From NCBI GenBank assembly GCA_044507605.1, contig JBIQJI010000025.1:1-64000 (forward strand): a stretch of 64,000 bases of DNA, in the 5' to 3' direction. The position numbers and the translations under genes are program-made. Positions 50,399 to 58,952 of this stretch are shown here, piece after piece; position 1 is the stretch's first letter; the number at the start of each line of letters is the position of its first letter. This DNA comes from Thermopolyspora sp044507605. Its GTDB lineage: Bacteria > Actinomycetota > Actinomycetes > Streptosporangiales > Streptosporangiaceae. The notes under the pieces were generated by a model. It saw nothing but the letters and a program-made list of their open reading frames with translations, did no database searches and had not been told where the DNA came from.

Positions 50399-52060
50399 TC
50401 AGGTGAGCGGAGGCTGCGGGCGGCCCGGCTGGGCGGTGTCGCCCCGGTAGGGCGCGGTGGTGATCGGCGGGCAGAAGGTCTCCTTGATGCTGCGGGCGTT
50501 GACCCAGCGGGTGAGGTTGAGGATCGACCCGGCCTTGTCGTTGGTGCCCGACGCGCGGGCGCCGCCGAAGGGCTGCTGCCCGACCACCGCCCCGGTGGGC
50601 TTGTCGTTGATGTAGAAGTTGCCGGCGGCGAAGCGCAGGCGCTCGGTGGCCGAGGCGATGGCGTACCGATCCTCGGCGATGACCGAGCCGGTCAGGGCGT
50701 ACGGCGCGACGGCCTCCAGCCGGGTCAGGGTCTCGTCGAAGCGGTCGTCGTCGTAGACGTGCACGGCGAGGATGGGGCCGAAGTACTCCTTGACGAAGAC
50801 CTCGTCGGTGGGGTCGGCGCATTCGAGCACCGCGGGCCGCACGAAGTAGCCGGTCGTGTCGTCGCACGAGCCGGTGAGCAGGTCGATGGAGTCGACGGCG
50901 CGGGCCCGGTCGAGGGCGGCGCGGTGCTTGGCGAACGCCCGGTCGTCGATGACGGCGCCCATGAACAGCGAGGGGTCCTCCGCCACGTCGCCGACGCTCA
51001 GCGACTCGGCGGTGGCCACGAAGTCGTCGCGCATGCGGGCCCACAGGGAGCGCGGCACGTACGCCCGGGAGGCCGCCGAGCACTTCTGGCCCTGGTACTC
51101 GAAGGCGCCCCTGATCAGCGCGGTCGACAGCACGCCGGGGTCGGCCGAGGGGTGCGCGAGCACGAAGTCCTTGCCGCCGGTCTCCCCGACGAGCCGGGGG
51201 TAGCCGCGGTACGTCGCGATGTTGGCGCCGACGGCCGACCACAGATGCCGGAAGGTGGCGGTCGAGCCGGTGAAGTGGATGCCGGCCAGCTCGGGGTGGG
51301 GGAGCGCGGCCGCCGAGACGGCGGGGCCGTACCCCGTCACCATGTTGATCACGCCCGGGGGCAGCCCGGCGGCCTCCAGCAGGCGCATGGTGAAGTGGGC
51401 GGCGAACTGCTGTGTCGGCGACGGCTTCCAGACGACGACGTTGCCCATCAGAGCCGGAGCGGTCGGCAGGTTTCCGGCGATGGAGGTGAAGTTGAACGGC
51501 GTGATGGCCAGCACGAACCCTTCGAGCGGCCGGTACTCCATGCGGTTCCACACGCCGGCCGGCGAGATCGGCTGCTCGGCCAGCAGCTCAGCCGCGAAGG
51601 CCACGTTGAACCGGAAGAAGTCGATCAGCTCGCACGCGGCGTCGATCTCCGCCTGGTGCGCCGACTTCGACTGGCCGAGAATGGTCGCCCCGTTGAGCGT
51701 CGCCCGCCACGGCCCCGACAGCAGCTCGGCGGCGCGCAGGAACACCGCGGCCCGCTCCTCGAACGGCAGCGCCCGCCACTGCGGCGCCGCCGCCAGCGCC
51801 GCGTCGATGGCCGCATGCACGTCGGCCTCGGTCGCCTCGGCGGTGCGGCCGAGCACGGCGGCCCGGTTGTGCGGCTGCACGACGTCGATCGGCCGCCCGC
51901 CGGCCATGCGCCGCTCGCCGCCGATCGTCATCGTCAGCTCGACGCCGGCGCCCGCCAGCTCCTTGATGCGGCCCTCCAAGGCGGCCCGCTCGGCGCTGCC
52001 GGGCGGGTAGCCGATGACGGGCTCGTTGACCGGGCCGGGGACGTTGCTGAAGGCATCCAT
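50399..52060 (-). CDS. pruA: L-glutamate gamma-semialdehyde (1-pyrroline-5-carboxylate) dehydrogenase
   Basis: 553 residues, ATG 52060 preceded by GAGAGGAACGG. NAD-dependent aldehyde dehydrogenase of the RocA/PruA type: ITPFNFTSIAGNLPTAP, FTGSTATF, catalytic Glu in LVGETGGKDFV, catalytic Cys in EYQGQKCSAASRAY, and IKETFCPP near the end. It oxidises glutamate semialdehyde to glutamate, the second step of proline catabolism. Proline dehydrogenase is just upstream in the same operon. Confidence 0.95.
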   Translation of the reverse strand: MDAFSNVPGPVNEPVIGYPPGSAERAALEGRIKELAGAGVELTMTIGGERRMAGGRPIDVVQPHNRAAVLGRTAEATEADVHAAIDAALAAAPQWRALPFEERAAVFLRAAELLSGPWRATLNGATILGQSKSAHQAEIDAACELIDFFRFNVAFAAELLAEQPISPAGVWNRMEYRPLEGFVLAITPFNFTSIAGNLPTAPALMGNVVVWKPSPTQQFAAHFTMRLLEAAGLPPGVINMVTGYGPAVSAAALPHPELAGIHFTGSTATFRHLWSAVGANIATYRGYPRLVGETGGKDFVLAHPSADPGVLSTALIRGAFEYQGQKCSAASRAYVPRSLWARMRDDFVATAESLSVGDVAEDPSLFMGAVIDDRAFAKHRAALDRARAVDSIDLLTGSCDDTTGYFVRPAVLECADPTDEVFVKEYFGPILAVHVYDDDRFDETLTRLEAVAPYALTGSVIAEDRYAIASATERLRFAAGNFYINDKPTGAVVGQQPFGGARASGTNDKAGSILNLTRWVNARSIKETFCPPITTAPYRGDTAQPGRPQPPLT

Positions 52061-52105
52061 ATCGACCGTTCCTCTCGGAGGTGTTCTCGCGCCGGGGCGC
52101 GCCGC

Positions 52106-53029
52106 TCAGGAGGCGAGCGAGCGCAGGAAGAAGGCGACGTTGGCCGGGCGTTCGGCGAGCCGCCGCATGAAGTAGCCGTACCAGTCGGAGCCGTACGGCA
52201 CGTAGACGCGGACCGTGACACCGTCGCGGGCGAGCTCGACCTGGCGGCCCGGCCGCACGCCGTAGAGCATCTGGTGCTCGTAGTCGTCGTGGCCGCGGCC
52301 GTACCTGGCGGCGAGGACGCCCGCGATGGCGATGAGCCGCTCGTCGTGGGTCGCCACCATGGGGTACCCCTCACCGCTCATCAGGATGCGCAAACACCGC
52401 ACGTACGCCCGGTCCACGTCGTGTTTGCGCGGCCACGCCACCGAGGCCGGCTCGGCGTAGGCGCCCTTGACGAGCCGCACGCGCGAGCCGGGGCCGGCCA
52501 GGTCGCGGCAGTCGGCCTCGCTGCGGTACAGGTACGCCTGGACGGCCACGCCGGTGGCGGGAAAGTCGGCGCGCAGGGCGCGCAGCACCGACAGGGTGGA
52601 GTCGGCGGTGGCGTGGCCCTCCATGTCCAGGGTGACCGTGGCGCCGCAGTCGCGTGCGGCGGCGCAGATGCGCTGCGCGTGATCGAGGGCGATGCGTTCG
52701 CCGTCGGCGCCGAGGCTCTGCCCGATGGCCGACAGCTTGACCGACACCTCGGCCCGCCGGCCCAGGCCGAGCGGCCGTAGCGCGCCGAGCAGCTCCAGGT
52801 ACGCCTTGACGGCGGCGCCCGCGGCCGCGAGGTCGCGGGTCTGCTCGCCGAGGTGGTCGACCGTCACGGCGAGCCCCGACGCGGTCAGCCGGCGCACGAC
52901 CGCGAGCGCGTCGCCGGTGGTCTCCCCGGCGATGAACCGTTCGACCACCCGGCGGGTGGCCGGGAATCCCGTCACCAGCCGCCGCGCCAGGGGGCTGCGC
53001 GAGGCGGTGAGCAGCACCGAACCCTGCAT
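52106..53029 (-). CDS. Proline dehydrogenase (monofunctional)
   Basis: 307 residues, ATG 53029. FAD-dependent TIM barrel: VSVKLSAIGQSLG, VTLDMEGHA, VRLVKGAYAEP, ATHDERLIA, and the C-terminal YVPYGSDWYGYFMRRLAERPAN, which contacts proline and FAD. It oxidises proline to pyrroline-5-carboxylate, which the next gene product uses. Probably driven from the divergent promoter region with the 18-bp palindrome. Confidence 0.95.
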   Translation of the reverse strand: MQGSVLLTASRSPLARRLVTGFPATRRVVERFIAGETTGDALAVVRRLTASGLAVTVDHLGEQTRDLAAAGAAVKAYLELLGALRPLGLGRRAEVSVKLSAIGQSLGADGERIALDHAQRICAAARDCGATVTLDMEGHATADSTLSVLRALRADFPATGVAVQAYLYRSEADCRDLAGPGSRVRLVKGAYAEPASVAWPRKHDVDRAYVRCLRILMSGEGYPMVATHDERLIAIAGVLAARYGRGHDDYEHQMLYGVRPGRQVELARDGVTVRVYVPYGSDWYGYFMRRLAERPANVAFFLRSLAS

Positions 53030-53095
53030 GCCGTCAGGCTAGGACGCCGCCGCGCGCGGGCCTATGGACATCCGGCGAGTCCTTTGCCACCGCGT

Positions 53096-53113
53096 CTCAT
53101 ACAGCTGTATGAG
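53096..53113. promoter_or_regulatory. Perfect 18-bp palindrome, probable operator of the proline-catabolism regulator
   Basis: CTCATACAGCTGTATGAG (53096-53113) reads identically on both strands. It lies in the 93-bp gap between divergent proline dehydrogenase and the PucR-type regulator, and its right end overlaps the regulator's GAGAAT -10 (53111-53116), which is six bases before GTG 53123. A regulator bound here could both repress itself and act on the catabolic operon. Confidence 0.8.
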
Positions 53114-53122
53114 AATGGGGGT

Positions 53123-54307
53123 GTGGACCTTCAGCAGCTCGTTGACGAGATCGCCCGGGTCCTCGGCGCGCCGGCGACGATCGAGGACCGCGCCTTCCAG
53201 CTCCTCGCCTACTGCGCGCAGAGCGGCGCGATCGACCGGGTGCGCGAGGAGTCGATCCTGCGCCGCCGCGCCAGCGCGCGCGTGCGGGCGTACTTCGAGG
53301 GGTTCGGCATCGTCACCGCCCAGGGCCCGGTCCGGGTGCCCCCCGACGCCGGGCTCGGCGTGCTCGGCCGGGTCTGCGTGCCGCTGCGCCATCGGGGCGT
53401 GACGTACGGCTACCTGTGGCTGCTCGACTCCGGCGAGATCGGCGACCAGCGGCTCGCGGCGGCCGCGCCGCTGATCGGCCGGGCCGCCGCGGCGCTCGCG
53501 CAGGAGGCGCACGGCCGGCGCGAGGCCGGTGAAGGGCTGCGGGAGCTGCTGTCGCCCGACCCGGATGTCCGGGCCGGCTCGACGGCCGTCGTCGAGGGGC
53601 CGGTGACGGCCATCGCGGCCAGGGCCGGCGACGTCGCGGCCCTGTGGACGCTGCCGCGGGGCGTGCTGGCCGACCCGGGCGAGCCGGGGGAGACGCCGAC
53701 GGCCCTGCTGTGCCCGGCGGGGCGCGCCGCCGAGGTGGCGCGTGACGTGCAGGGCATGTACGGCACGCCGGTGGGCGTGGGCGGCCCGCGCCTGGACCCG
53801 GGGGAGGCCTGGGAGAGCTGGCGGGAGGCGGTGCTGGCGCTGCGGGTGGCGTCTGCGGTGCACCGGCACGCCCCGGTCGCGGCCTGGCCCGAGCTCGGCG
53901 TCTACCGGGTGCTGGTGCGGCTGCCCCGGCGGGAGCTCGCCGACCTGGCGGGCCGGGTGCGGGACCTGCCTGAGGAGCTGGCCGGCACCGTGGAGACGTA
54001 CCTCGACCACGGCTGCCACGCGACCCGGACGGCGCGCGAGCTGGCGATCCATCGGCAGACCCTGTACTACCGGCTGGGCCGGGCCGAGCGGCTGACCGGG
54101 CTGCGGCTCGACGACGGCGAGGACCGCCTCATGCTGCATCTGGCGCTGAAGGCGGTGCCCCTGGCGAGGCACACCCGCGACGACGCGCCGGCGGGCGTGC
54201 GCGGCCGCGGCTCCGGCGGCGTGCCCGGCGGCATGCCTGGGGGCGGCTCCGGGGGCGCGGCGCGTGCGGGTCAGGCGGCGCAGCGGGCGAGCCGGGCGTC
54301 CTCGTAG
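53123..54307 (+). CDS. PucR-family transcriptional regulator of proline catabolism
   Basis: 394 residues from GTG 53123. The N-terminal sensory region (~1-130, GAF-like; SILRRRASARVRAYFEGFGI) and middle part lead to a C-terminal PucR helix-turn-helix (TVETYLDHGCHATRTARELAIHRQTLYYRLGRAERLTG, given here only as its location, ~285-322). Divergent from proline dehydrogenase and pruA, the same arrangement as mycobacterial PruC, which activates those genes in response to proline. The last ~45 residues are Gly/Ala-rich, and the gene end overlaps the convergent glycosyltransferase by 37 nt. Confidence 0.88.
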   Translation: MDLQQLVDEIARVLGAPATIEDRAFQLLAYCAQSGAIDRVREESILRRRASARVRAYFEGFGIVTAQGPVRVPPDAGLGVLGRVCVPLRHRGVTYGYLWLLDSGEIGDQRLAAAAPLIGRAAAALAQEAHGRREAGEGLRELLSPDPDVRAGSTAVVEGPVTAIAARAGDVAALWTLPRGVLADPGEPGETPTALLCPAGRAAEVARDVQGMYGTPVGVGGPRLDPGEAWESWREAVLALRVASAVHRHAPVAAWPELGVYRVLVRLPRRELADLAGRVRDLPEELAGTVETYLDHGCHATRTARELAIHRQTLYYRLGRAERLTGLRLDDGEDRLMLHLALKAVPLARHTRDDAPAGVRGRGSGGVPGGMPGGGSGGAARAGQAAQRASRASS

Positions 54308-55395
54308 ACGCGGACCAGCTCGCGGCCGATGCGCTCCAGGGAGTAGCGCGACCGGGCGCGGTCGGCGCCGGCGTACCCGAGGGCGGTGCGCAGGGTCGGG
54401 TCGGCGAGCAGCTCACGGGCCCGGCGGGCGAGCTCGGCGGGGCGGTCGGGGTTGATCAGGTAGCCGGTGACGCCGTCGACCACCGAGTCCAGGTGAGCGC
54501 CCGACGCCGAGGCGATCACGGGTACGCCGCAGGCCATGGCCTCCAGCGCCACGGTGCCGGTCGGCGCCGCGGCCGGAAGCGACAGGACCAGGTCGGCGCT
54601 GCGCATCAGTTTCGGCATGTTGGTGTGGGCGACGTGGCCGAGGAACGTCACCCGGCCCTCCACGCCGACCTCCTTGGCCAGCCGGCGCAGGCGGTGCAGC
54701 TCGGGGTCGGCGTCGGCGTCGCAGTCGGCGGGCCCCCCGGCGATGAGCAGCTCGGCGCCCGGCACGCCGTCGAGCGCGCGGATGGCGGTGGAGACCCCGC
54801 TGCCGGGCCCGAGCCGGCCGACGTGCACCATGCGCGCCCGCTCACCGCGGGCGAACGCCGGCCCGTGCCGGTGGAACCGCTCGATGTCGACCGCGCCCGG
54901 CACGACCGCGATGCTGCGCCGGGGCACGCCGAGCCGGATCAGCTCGGACTCCTCGTCGGCGCAGGTGGCGATCACCGCGTCGGCGCGCCGGGCGATCGCC
55001 CGCTCCAGCCTGGTCCGCGACCGCTCCTCGGGGGTGCTTCTCGACAGCGTGTGGAAGGTCTGGGTGACCGGCACCCCGAGCCCTTCGGATCCGGCTATCG
55101 CGGCCAGCCCGCCCGTCCACGAGTGCGCGTGGATCACGTCGGGACGTTCCTTGCGCCAGCGCGCCTGCAGCCCGGCGCTGAAATCGGAGATGAACGGCAG
55201 CAGCCCGCTGTCGGACAAGTGGGTGGGCGGCCCGGCGGGCAGGCTCTCCACGGTCACGCCCGGGGCGAGCCGTGAGCGGCTGCGGCCCTCGGCCGACTCG
55301 CGCCGGGTGTAGACGGTGACACGGTGGCCGCGGCTGAGCTCGCGCGCGATGGCGGAATGGACGATGGCCTCGGTGGCGACGATCGCTATGTTCAT
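54271..55395 (-). CDS. GT4-type glycosyltransferase
   Basis: 374 residues from ATG 55395, preceded by GAGGTG. Two Rossmann halves: N-terminal MNIAIVATEAIVHSAIAREL with HAHSWTGGLAA, and C-terminal MVHVGRLGPGSGVSTAIRAL. The EX7E motif of the family is APTGTVALEAMACG: the second Glu (in LEAMA) is present but the first, which usually precedes the Pro, is Ala. Probably transfers a sugar from a nucleotide-sugar to a lipid, glycan or small molecule. Stands alone; its 3' end overlaps the regulator on the other strand. Confidence 0.88.
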   Translation of the reverse strand: MNIAIVATEAIVHSAIARELSRGHRVTVYTRRESAEGRSRSRLAPGVTVESLPAGPPTHLSDSGLLPFISDFSAGLQARWRKERPDVIHAHSWTGGLAAIAGSEGLGVPVTQTFHTLSRSTPEERSRTRLERAIARRADAVIATCADEESELIRLGVPRRSIAVVPGAVDIERFHRHGPAFARGERARMVHVGRLGPGSGVSTAIRALDGVPGAELLIAGGPADCDADADPELHRLRRLAKEVGVEGRVTFLGHVAHTNMPKLMRSADLVLSLPAAAPTGTVALEAMACGVPVIASASGAHLDSVVDGVTGYLINPDRPAELARRARELLADPTLRTALGYAGADRARSRYSLERIGRELVRVYEDARLARCAA

Positions 55396-55506
55396 GACAC
55401 ACCTCAGTGCTGACAAGCCCGCTTTCACGGTCATCACTAACTGGGTGTGCCTGCGTCCTAAGCACGTTCGCTTCATCATGTGTACCTGGCAATGCGTAGG
55501 TCCAAA

Positions 55507-55548
55507 CCGCCCACACCGGAAATTTCCGGCGATGTCGTGTGTGGGCGG
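55507..55548 (-). terminator. Nested hairpin after the SpoIIE-like gene
   Basis: Outer 10-bp stem ccgcccacac/gtgtgggcgg (55507-55516 with 55539-55548) enclosing a perfect 14-bp palindrome ccggaaatttccgg (55516-55529). On the minus strand it is followed by TTT and lies 8 nt after the stop of the SpoIIE-like gene. The inner palindrome could also be a binding site for the downstream glycosyltransferase promoter. Confidence 0.65.
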
Positions 55549-55555
55549 CGCCGGG

Positions 55556-57472
55556 TCAGCGGCCCCGGCACAACACCAGAACGGTCATCTCGTCCATGGC
55601 GCGGCCCTCGCGAAACCCGCGATGGTCCTCCTCGATCGCCTGCACGACCCCGGCCGCGGGCAGGCCGGCGCACCGGGCCAGCACCTCGGTCAGGCGCGTG
55701 TCGCCGTACCTCTCGCCGGGGCCGCCCGCCGCGTTGACCAGGCCGTCGGAGTACAGCACCAGCGAGTCGCCCTCGGCCAGCGTCACGTCCTCGGCCATGA
55801 CCTGCGCGCCCGCTTCGAAACCGAGCGGGACACCGCCCCCCGACGTGAAGCGCACGTCGCCGTCGGCGCGCAGGATCGCGGCGGGATGATGCCCGGCCGA
55901 GGCCAGCCGGACGCGGCCCGACGCCCGGCGCGCGAACCCCGCCACCGTCATCACGAACAGGCCGGTGCGCTGCGCGACGAGCGCGTCGTTGACGTCGGCG
56001 GCGAGCTTGGCCGGGTCGCGCCGCCCGACGCTCAGCATGCGAAAGCCGCCGCGCACCATCGCCGACACGGCCGCGGCCTCCTCGCCCTTGCCGGCCGCCC
56101 CGCCGAGCACGAACCCCCACCCGTCGGCCACCGGGAACACGTCGTAGAACTCGGCGCCGATCGAGTCGGGCGCCGACCCGGCGCGGTAGGCCGCCGCCGT
56201 CTCGAAGCCGGGGATGTCGGGCAGCGTGCGGGGGAGCACCCCGGTGCGCAGCGCGTCGGCGGCCCGGCTGCGGCTCGCGAAGCTGCTCCTGGCCCGCAGG
56301 GCCAACCCCAGATGCTCACCGGCGTCGAGGGCCAGCGCCAGGTCGGCCAGCGAGAACGGCGGGTGGTCGTCGCGCCGCACCAGGGTCAGCACGCCCAGCG
56401 TCTCGCCGGCGGCCCTGATCGGCACGGCCAGCGCCGACCCGGCCGCCATCGCCCGCACCGCGGGCGTGCCGTCGGGCAGCGCCCCGAGCAGGTCCTCGTC
56501 CTCGACCATCTCGTGCACGGCGCCGTCGGCGAGGTCGCGCACCTGCGCCGCGAGCGGCATGGCGCCGGGGTCCATGACCTCCAGGGCGCGCCGCAGCTCC
56601 GCGACCGGCTGATCGGCCGGCCCGACGACGGCGGCGCGCTCGGATCCGACGTCGGCGATGACCCAGTCGGCGAACCCGGCCGCCAGCAGGTGCGCCGTGC
56701 GGGGCACCGCGACGGGCAGCCGCAGGCTCTCCTCGTCCTGCAGCAGGCGGGTGAGCCGCGACATCAGCTCGTAGCGCCGGGCGGCGTCGAGGACGCGCGG
56801 ATCGTCGCCCGGGGCGGGCGCCGGCGCCGGGCCGGGCGGCTCCACCTCGACCGGCAGCGCCACCGCCGCGATCGCCTCCTGCGGCTCGCCCGGCAGCTGC
56901 AGCCGGGTGAGCACCAGCCGCACGGTGTGGGTGCGGCCCTGATGGACCAGCCTGGTCACGAACACGGCCGGCGCGGTCTCGTCGCCGTGCAGCACCGAGG
57001 TGAGATGCGACCGGAAGGCCGCGCGCCGCGAGCCGTCGACGAGCATCGCGAAGCCCCGCCCGGTCAGGTAGCCGGCCGGGCTGCCCAGCAGGCGCGACGT
57101 CTCGGCGTTGACCCGCCTGATCGTGCCGCCGGCGTCCAGGATGACCACGGCGACCGGCAGCGTGCGGAAGACCTGCCGCAGCAGCTTGTGCTCGCGCTGC
57201 GGGCCGCCCTCACGGCCGGTCGGGCGGCGGCTCGCCGACCGCTCGACCGCCAGGCCGAGCAGGTCCTTGGCGGTCTCGAGCTCGGCCAGGGCGGCGTCGA
57301 GCGTGGGCGCCGCATCGCCTGGATAGGCCGACCTGGCGTCCCGCAGCGAGGAGATGCGGGCGACGAGCCCTCGCAGCGCCTCTTCGAGGTCGATCGCGTC
57401 GGTCAATGCACGTCCTGTCCGGCCGGGTGCGGAGTGGGTGGGGCGAGGGCGGCCGCCCGCGGGCGGCGGCAC
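55556..57472 (-). CDS. PAS-GAF-SpoIIE-type protein, probably an inactive or altered phosphatase
   Basis: 638 residues from GTG 57472; TTG 57406 (AGGA 6 nt upstream) begins the first helix and may be the real start. Order: helical N-terminus, PAS (~105-210), GAF (~245-400), PP2C/SpoIIE domain (~420-638). Such proteins normally dephosphorylate STAS antagonists to release a sigma factor. Here metal-binding motifs are eroded: GGDxxD is GAEFYD, the key Asp of GDVxGKG is missing (LGGAAGKG, about 56085-56112), and the last DDxT is DEMT; only YSDGL keeps its Asp. It probably does not act as a normal Mn-dependent phosphatase, but may sense and bind. Confidence 0.87.
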   Translation of the reverse strand: MPPPAGGRPRPTHSAPGRTGRALTDAIDLEEALRGLVARISSLRDARSAYPGDAAPTLDAALAELETAKDLLGLAVERSASRRPTGREGGPQREHKLLRQVFRTLPVAVVILDAGGTIRRVNAETSRLLGSPAGYLTGRGFAMLVDGSRRAAFRSHLTSVLHGDETAPAVFVTRLVHQGRTHTVRLVLTRLQLPGEPQEAIAAVALPVEVEPPGPAPAPAPGDDPRVLDAARRYELMSRLTRLLQDEESLRLPVAVPRTAHLLAAGFADWVIADVGSERAAVVGPADQPVAELRRALEVMDPGAMPLAAQVRDLADGAVHEMVEDEDLLGALPDGTPAVRAMAAGSALAVPIRAAGETLGVLTLVRRDDHPPFSLADLALALDAGEHLGLALRARSSFASRSRAADALRTGVLPRTLPDIPGFETAAAYRAGSAPDSIGAEFYDVFPVADGWGFVLGGAAGKGEEAAAVSAMVRGGFRMLSVGRRDPAKLAADVNDALVAQRTGLFVMTVAGFARRASGRVRLASAGHHPAAILRADGDVRFTSGGGVPLGFEAGAQVMAEDVTLAEGDSLVLYSDGLVNAAGGPGERYGDTRLTEVLARCAGLPAAGVVQAIEEDHRGFREGRAMDEMTVLVLCRGR

Positions 57473-57546
57473 GGAGACGGCCCCGATTCAGACGGTACGC
57501 CACCGGGCCGGGACAGGCCCGGTTCGACGGGTCCGCGCCGGGCATT

Positions 57547-57558
57547 GACTCTGATGCC
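57547..57558 (+). promoter_or_regulatory. -10-like element before the GAF-ANTAR gene
   Basis: GACTCT (57547-57552), six bases, ATG 57559. Weak hexamer, but the spacing matches the other leaderless starts. Confidence 0.35.
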
Positions 57559-58299
57559 ATGGATACTCCCCGGATGTTCATGCCGATCCTCGCCCGTGAC
57601 CTCGCGGCGCTCGGCCGGGTGAGCGAGGGCGCGTCCTGCGAGAGCGTGCTGCGCGGCATCACCCGGGCCGTCACCCGCGACGTCCCCGGCTGCTCCGGCT
57701 GCACCGCCGAGCTGTGGCGCGAGGGCCCCATGCTGCTCGCCGCCTCCCACACCGAGCTCATCGCCCTGGTCGACCGCGAGCGTGAGCTGCGCGAGGGCCC
57801 GTGCCGCGAGGCGTTCTCCTCCGGCAGGCCCGTCCTGGTGCCCGACACGCTCGACGACGGCCGGTGGCCCCGCTACGCCGTCACCGCCGTGCGCTGCGGG
57901 GTCCGCTCGGTCCTCGTCCTGCCCGTCGAGGTCGAGCAGGCGGCGCTCGTGCTGGGCCTGTACGGCGTGCGCGCCGGGGCCTTCGCCGGGGCGGGCCGCG
58001 ACGAGCTGGCCGCCGTGCTCGCCGAGCAGGTCACCGTGGCGCTGGCCAACATCTGGGACTACGAGGACGTCCTCACCGGCCAGGCGCAGATGCAGGAGGC
58101 CCTGGCCGGCCGGTCGGTCATCGACCAGGCCAAGGGCATCATCATGCAGACCAGCGGATGCTCCGCGGAGGCCGCCTTCGACGAGCTGCGCCGCATCTCA
58201 CAGCGCCACCAGGTCAAGGTGGCCGACCTCGCCCGGCGCCTGATCGCCGAGCACCGCGGGGGCCGCCGGCCCGGTCACGGGGGCGACGTGCCGTCCTGA
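57559..58299 (+). CDS. GAF-ANTAR RNA-binding regulator
   Basis: 246 residues from ATG 57559. GAF domain (~20-165: HTELIALVDRERELREGPCREAF, YAVTAVRCGVRSVLVLPVEV) and C-terminal ANTAR domain (~172-235: GRSVIDQAKGIIMQTSGCSAEAAFDELRRIS). ANTAR domains bind paired hairpins in mRNA and prevent termination; GAF probably senses the trigger. Divergent from the SpoIIE-like gene. Its last 25 nt overlap the convergent STAS gene. Confidence 0.9.
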   Translation: MDTPRMFMPILARDLAALGRVSEGASCESVLRGITRAVTRDVPGCSGCTAELWREGPMLLAASHTELIALVDRERELREGPCREAFSSGRPVLVPDTLDDGRWPRYAVTAVRCGVRSVLVLPVEVEQAALVLGLYGVRAGAFAGAGRDELAAVLAEQVTVALANIWDYEDVLTGQAQMQEALAGRSVIDQAKGIIMQTSGCSAEAAFDELRRISQRHQVKVADLARRLIAEHRGGRRPGHGGDVPS

Positions 58300-58685
58300 A
58301 CCGGCGAGGTGCCCGCGAAGGCCCGCAGCGCGTCCTCGACCGTGTCGTACAGCGGCAGCCGCTGGGCCAGGCCGGTCACCCACATCACCTGCGCCGACTG
58401 GTAGCGCACCCCGGCCAGCGCGTACCGCGCGCCCGCCATCGTCGCCAGCTGCCAGTGATGCACGATGAGCCCCAGCGCCCGCGAGTCCATGAAGGTCACG
58501 CCGGCCAGATCGAGGATCATGTCGGGGCCGTGCGCGTCGCCGGCCTCGGCGAGATAGCCGGTGAACCGCTGCCGCGTCGTGGCGTCGAGGATGCCGGCGA
58601 CGTGGATCACGACGACGCCCTCGGCCAGGCGCGAGGTGAGCCGCAGCGCCTCCGACGGGCCGTCACCTTCGGGTTTTGTCACCAT
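58275..58685 (-). CDS. STAS-domain anti-sigma factor antagonist
   Basis: 136 residues from ATG 58685, with GGGAGG 4 nt upstream. STAS fold (VVVIHVAGILDATTRQRF; LDLAGVTFMDSRALGLIVHHW). S68 in FMDSRAL is the site phosphorylated by RsbW-type kinases in this family. When unphosphorylated it would bind the kinase and free the sigma factor coded next door on the other strand. Confidence 0.92.
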   Translation of the reverse strand: MVTKPEGDGPSEALRLTSRLAEGVVVIHVAGILDATTRQRFTGYLAEAGDAHGPDMILDLAGVTFMDSRALGLIVHHWQLATMAGARYALAGVRYQSAQVMWVTGLAQRLPLYDTVEDALRAFAGTSPVQDGTSPP

Positions 58686-58952
58686 ACGCCTCCCGCCCAC
58701 GTGTCTTGGCGCATGCGCCGGGCTCCGCAGCCGGGGCCCAAAGCACCACACTACTGGCGCGGACCGGGGTGGAAATACCGGACGGAATGAGGGACTATCG
58801 GAAGTGAAGGGGGTCCAGCAGAGGGCCTCGTCTCGACACTTCGTGCGAGGCGACGCCGTGCTCTGCGTGTCAGAAAAGTCCGCGCAAGCCAGCGACAGCC
58901 CGGGACACGGGCCGGTCGGCGCCTCGCCATCGGTAACCACGAGGGAGAGGGC

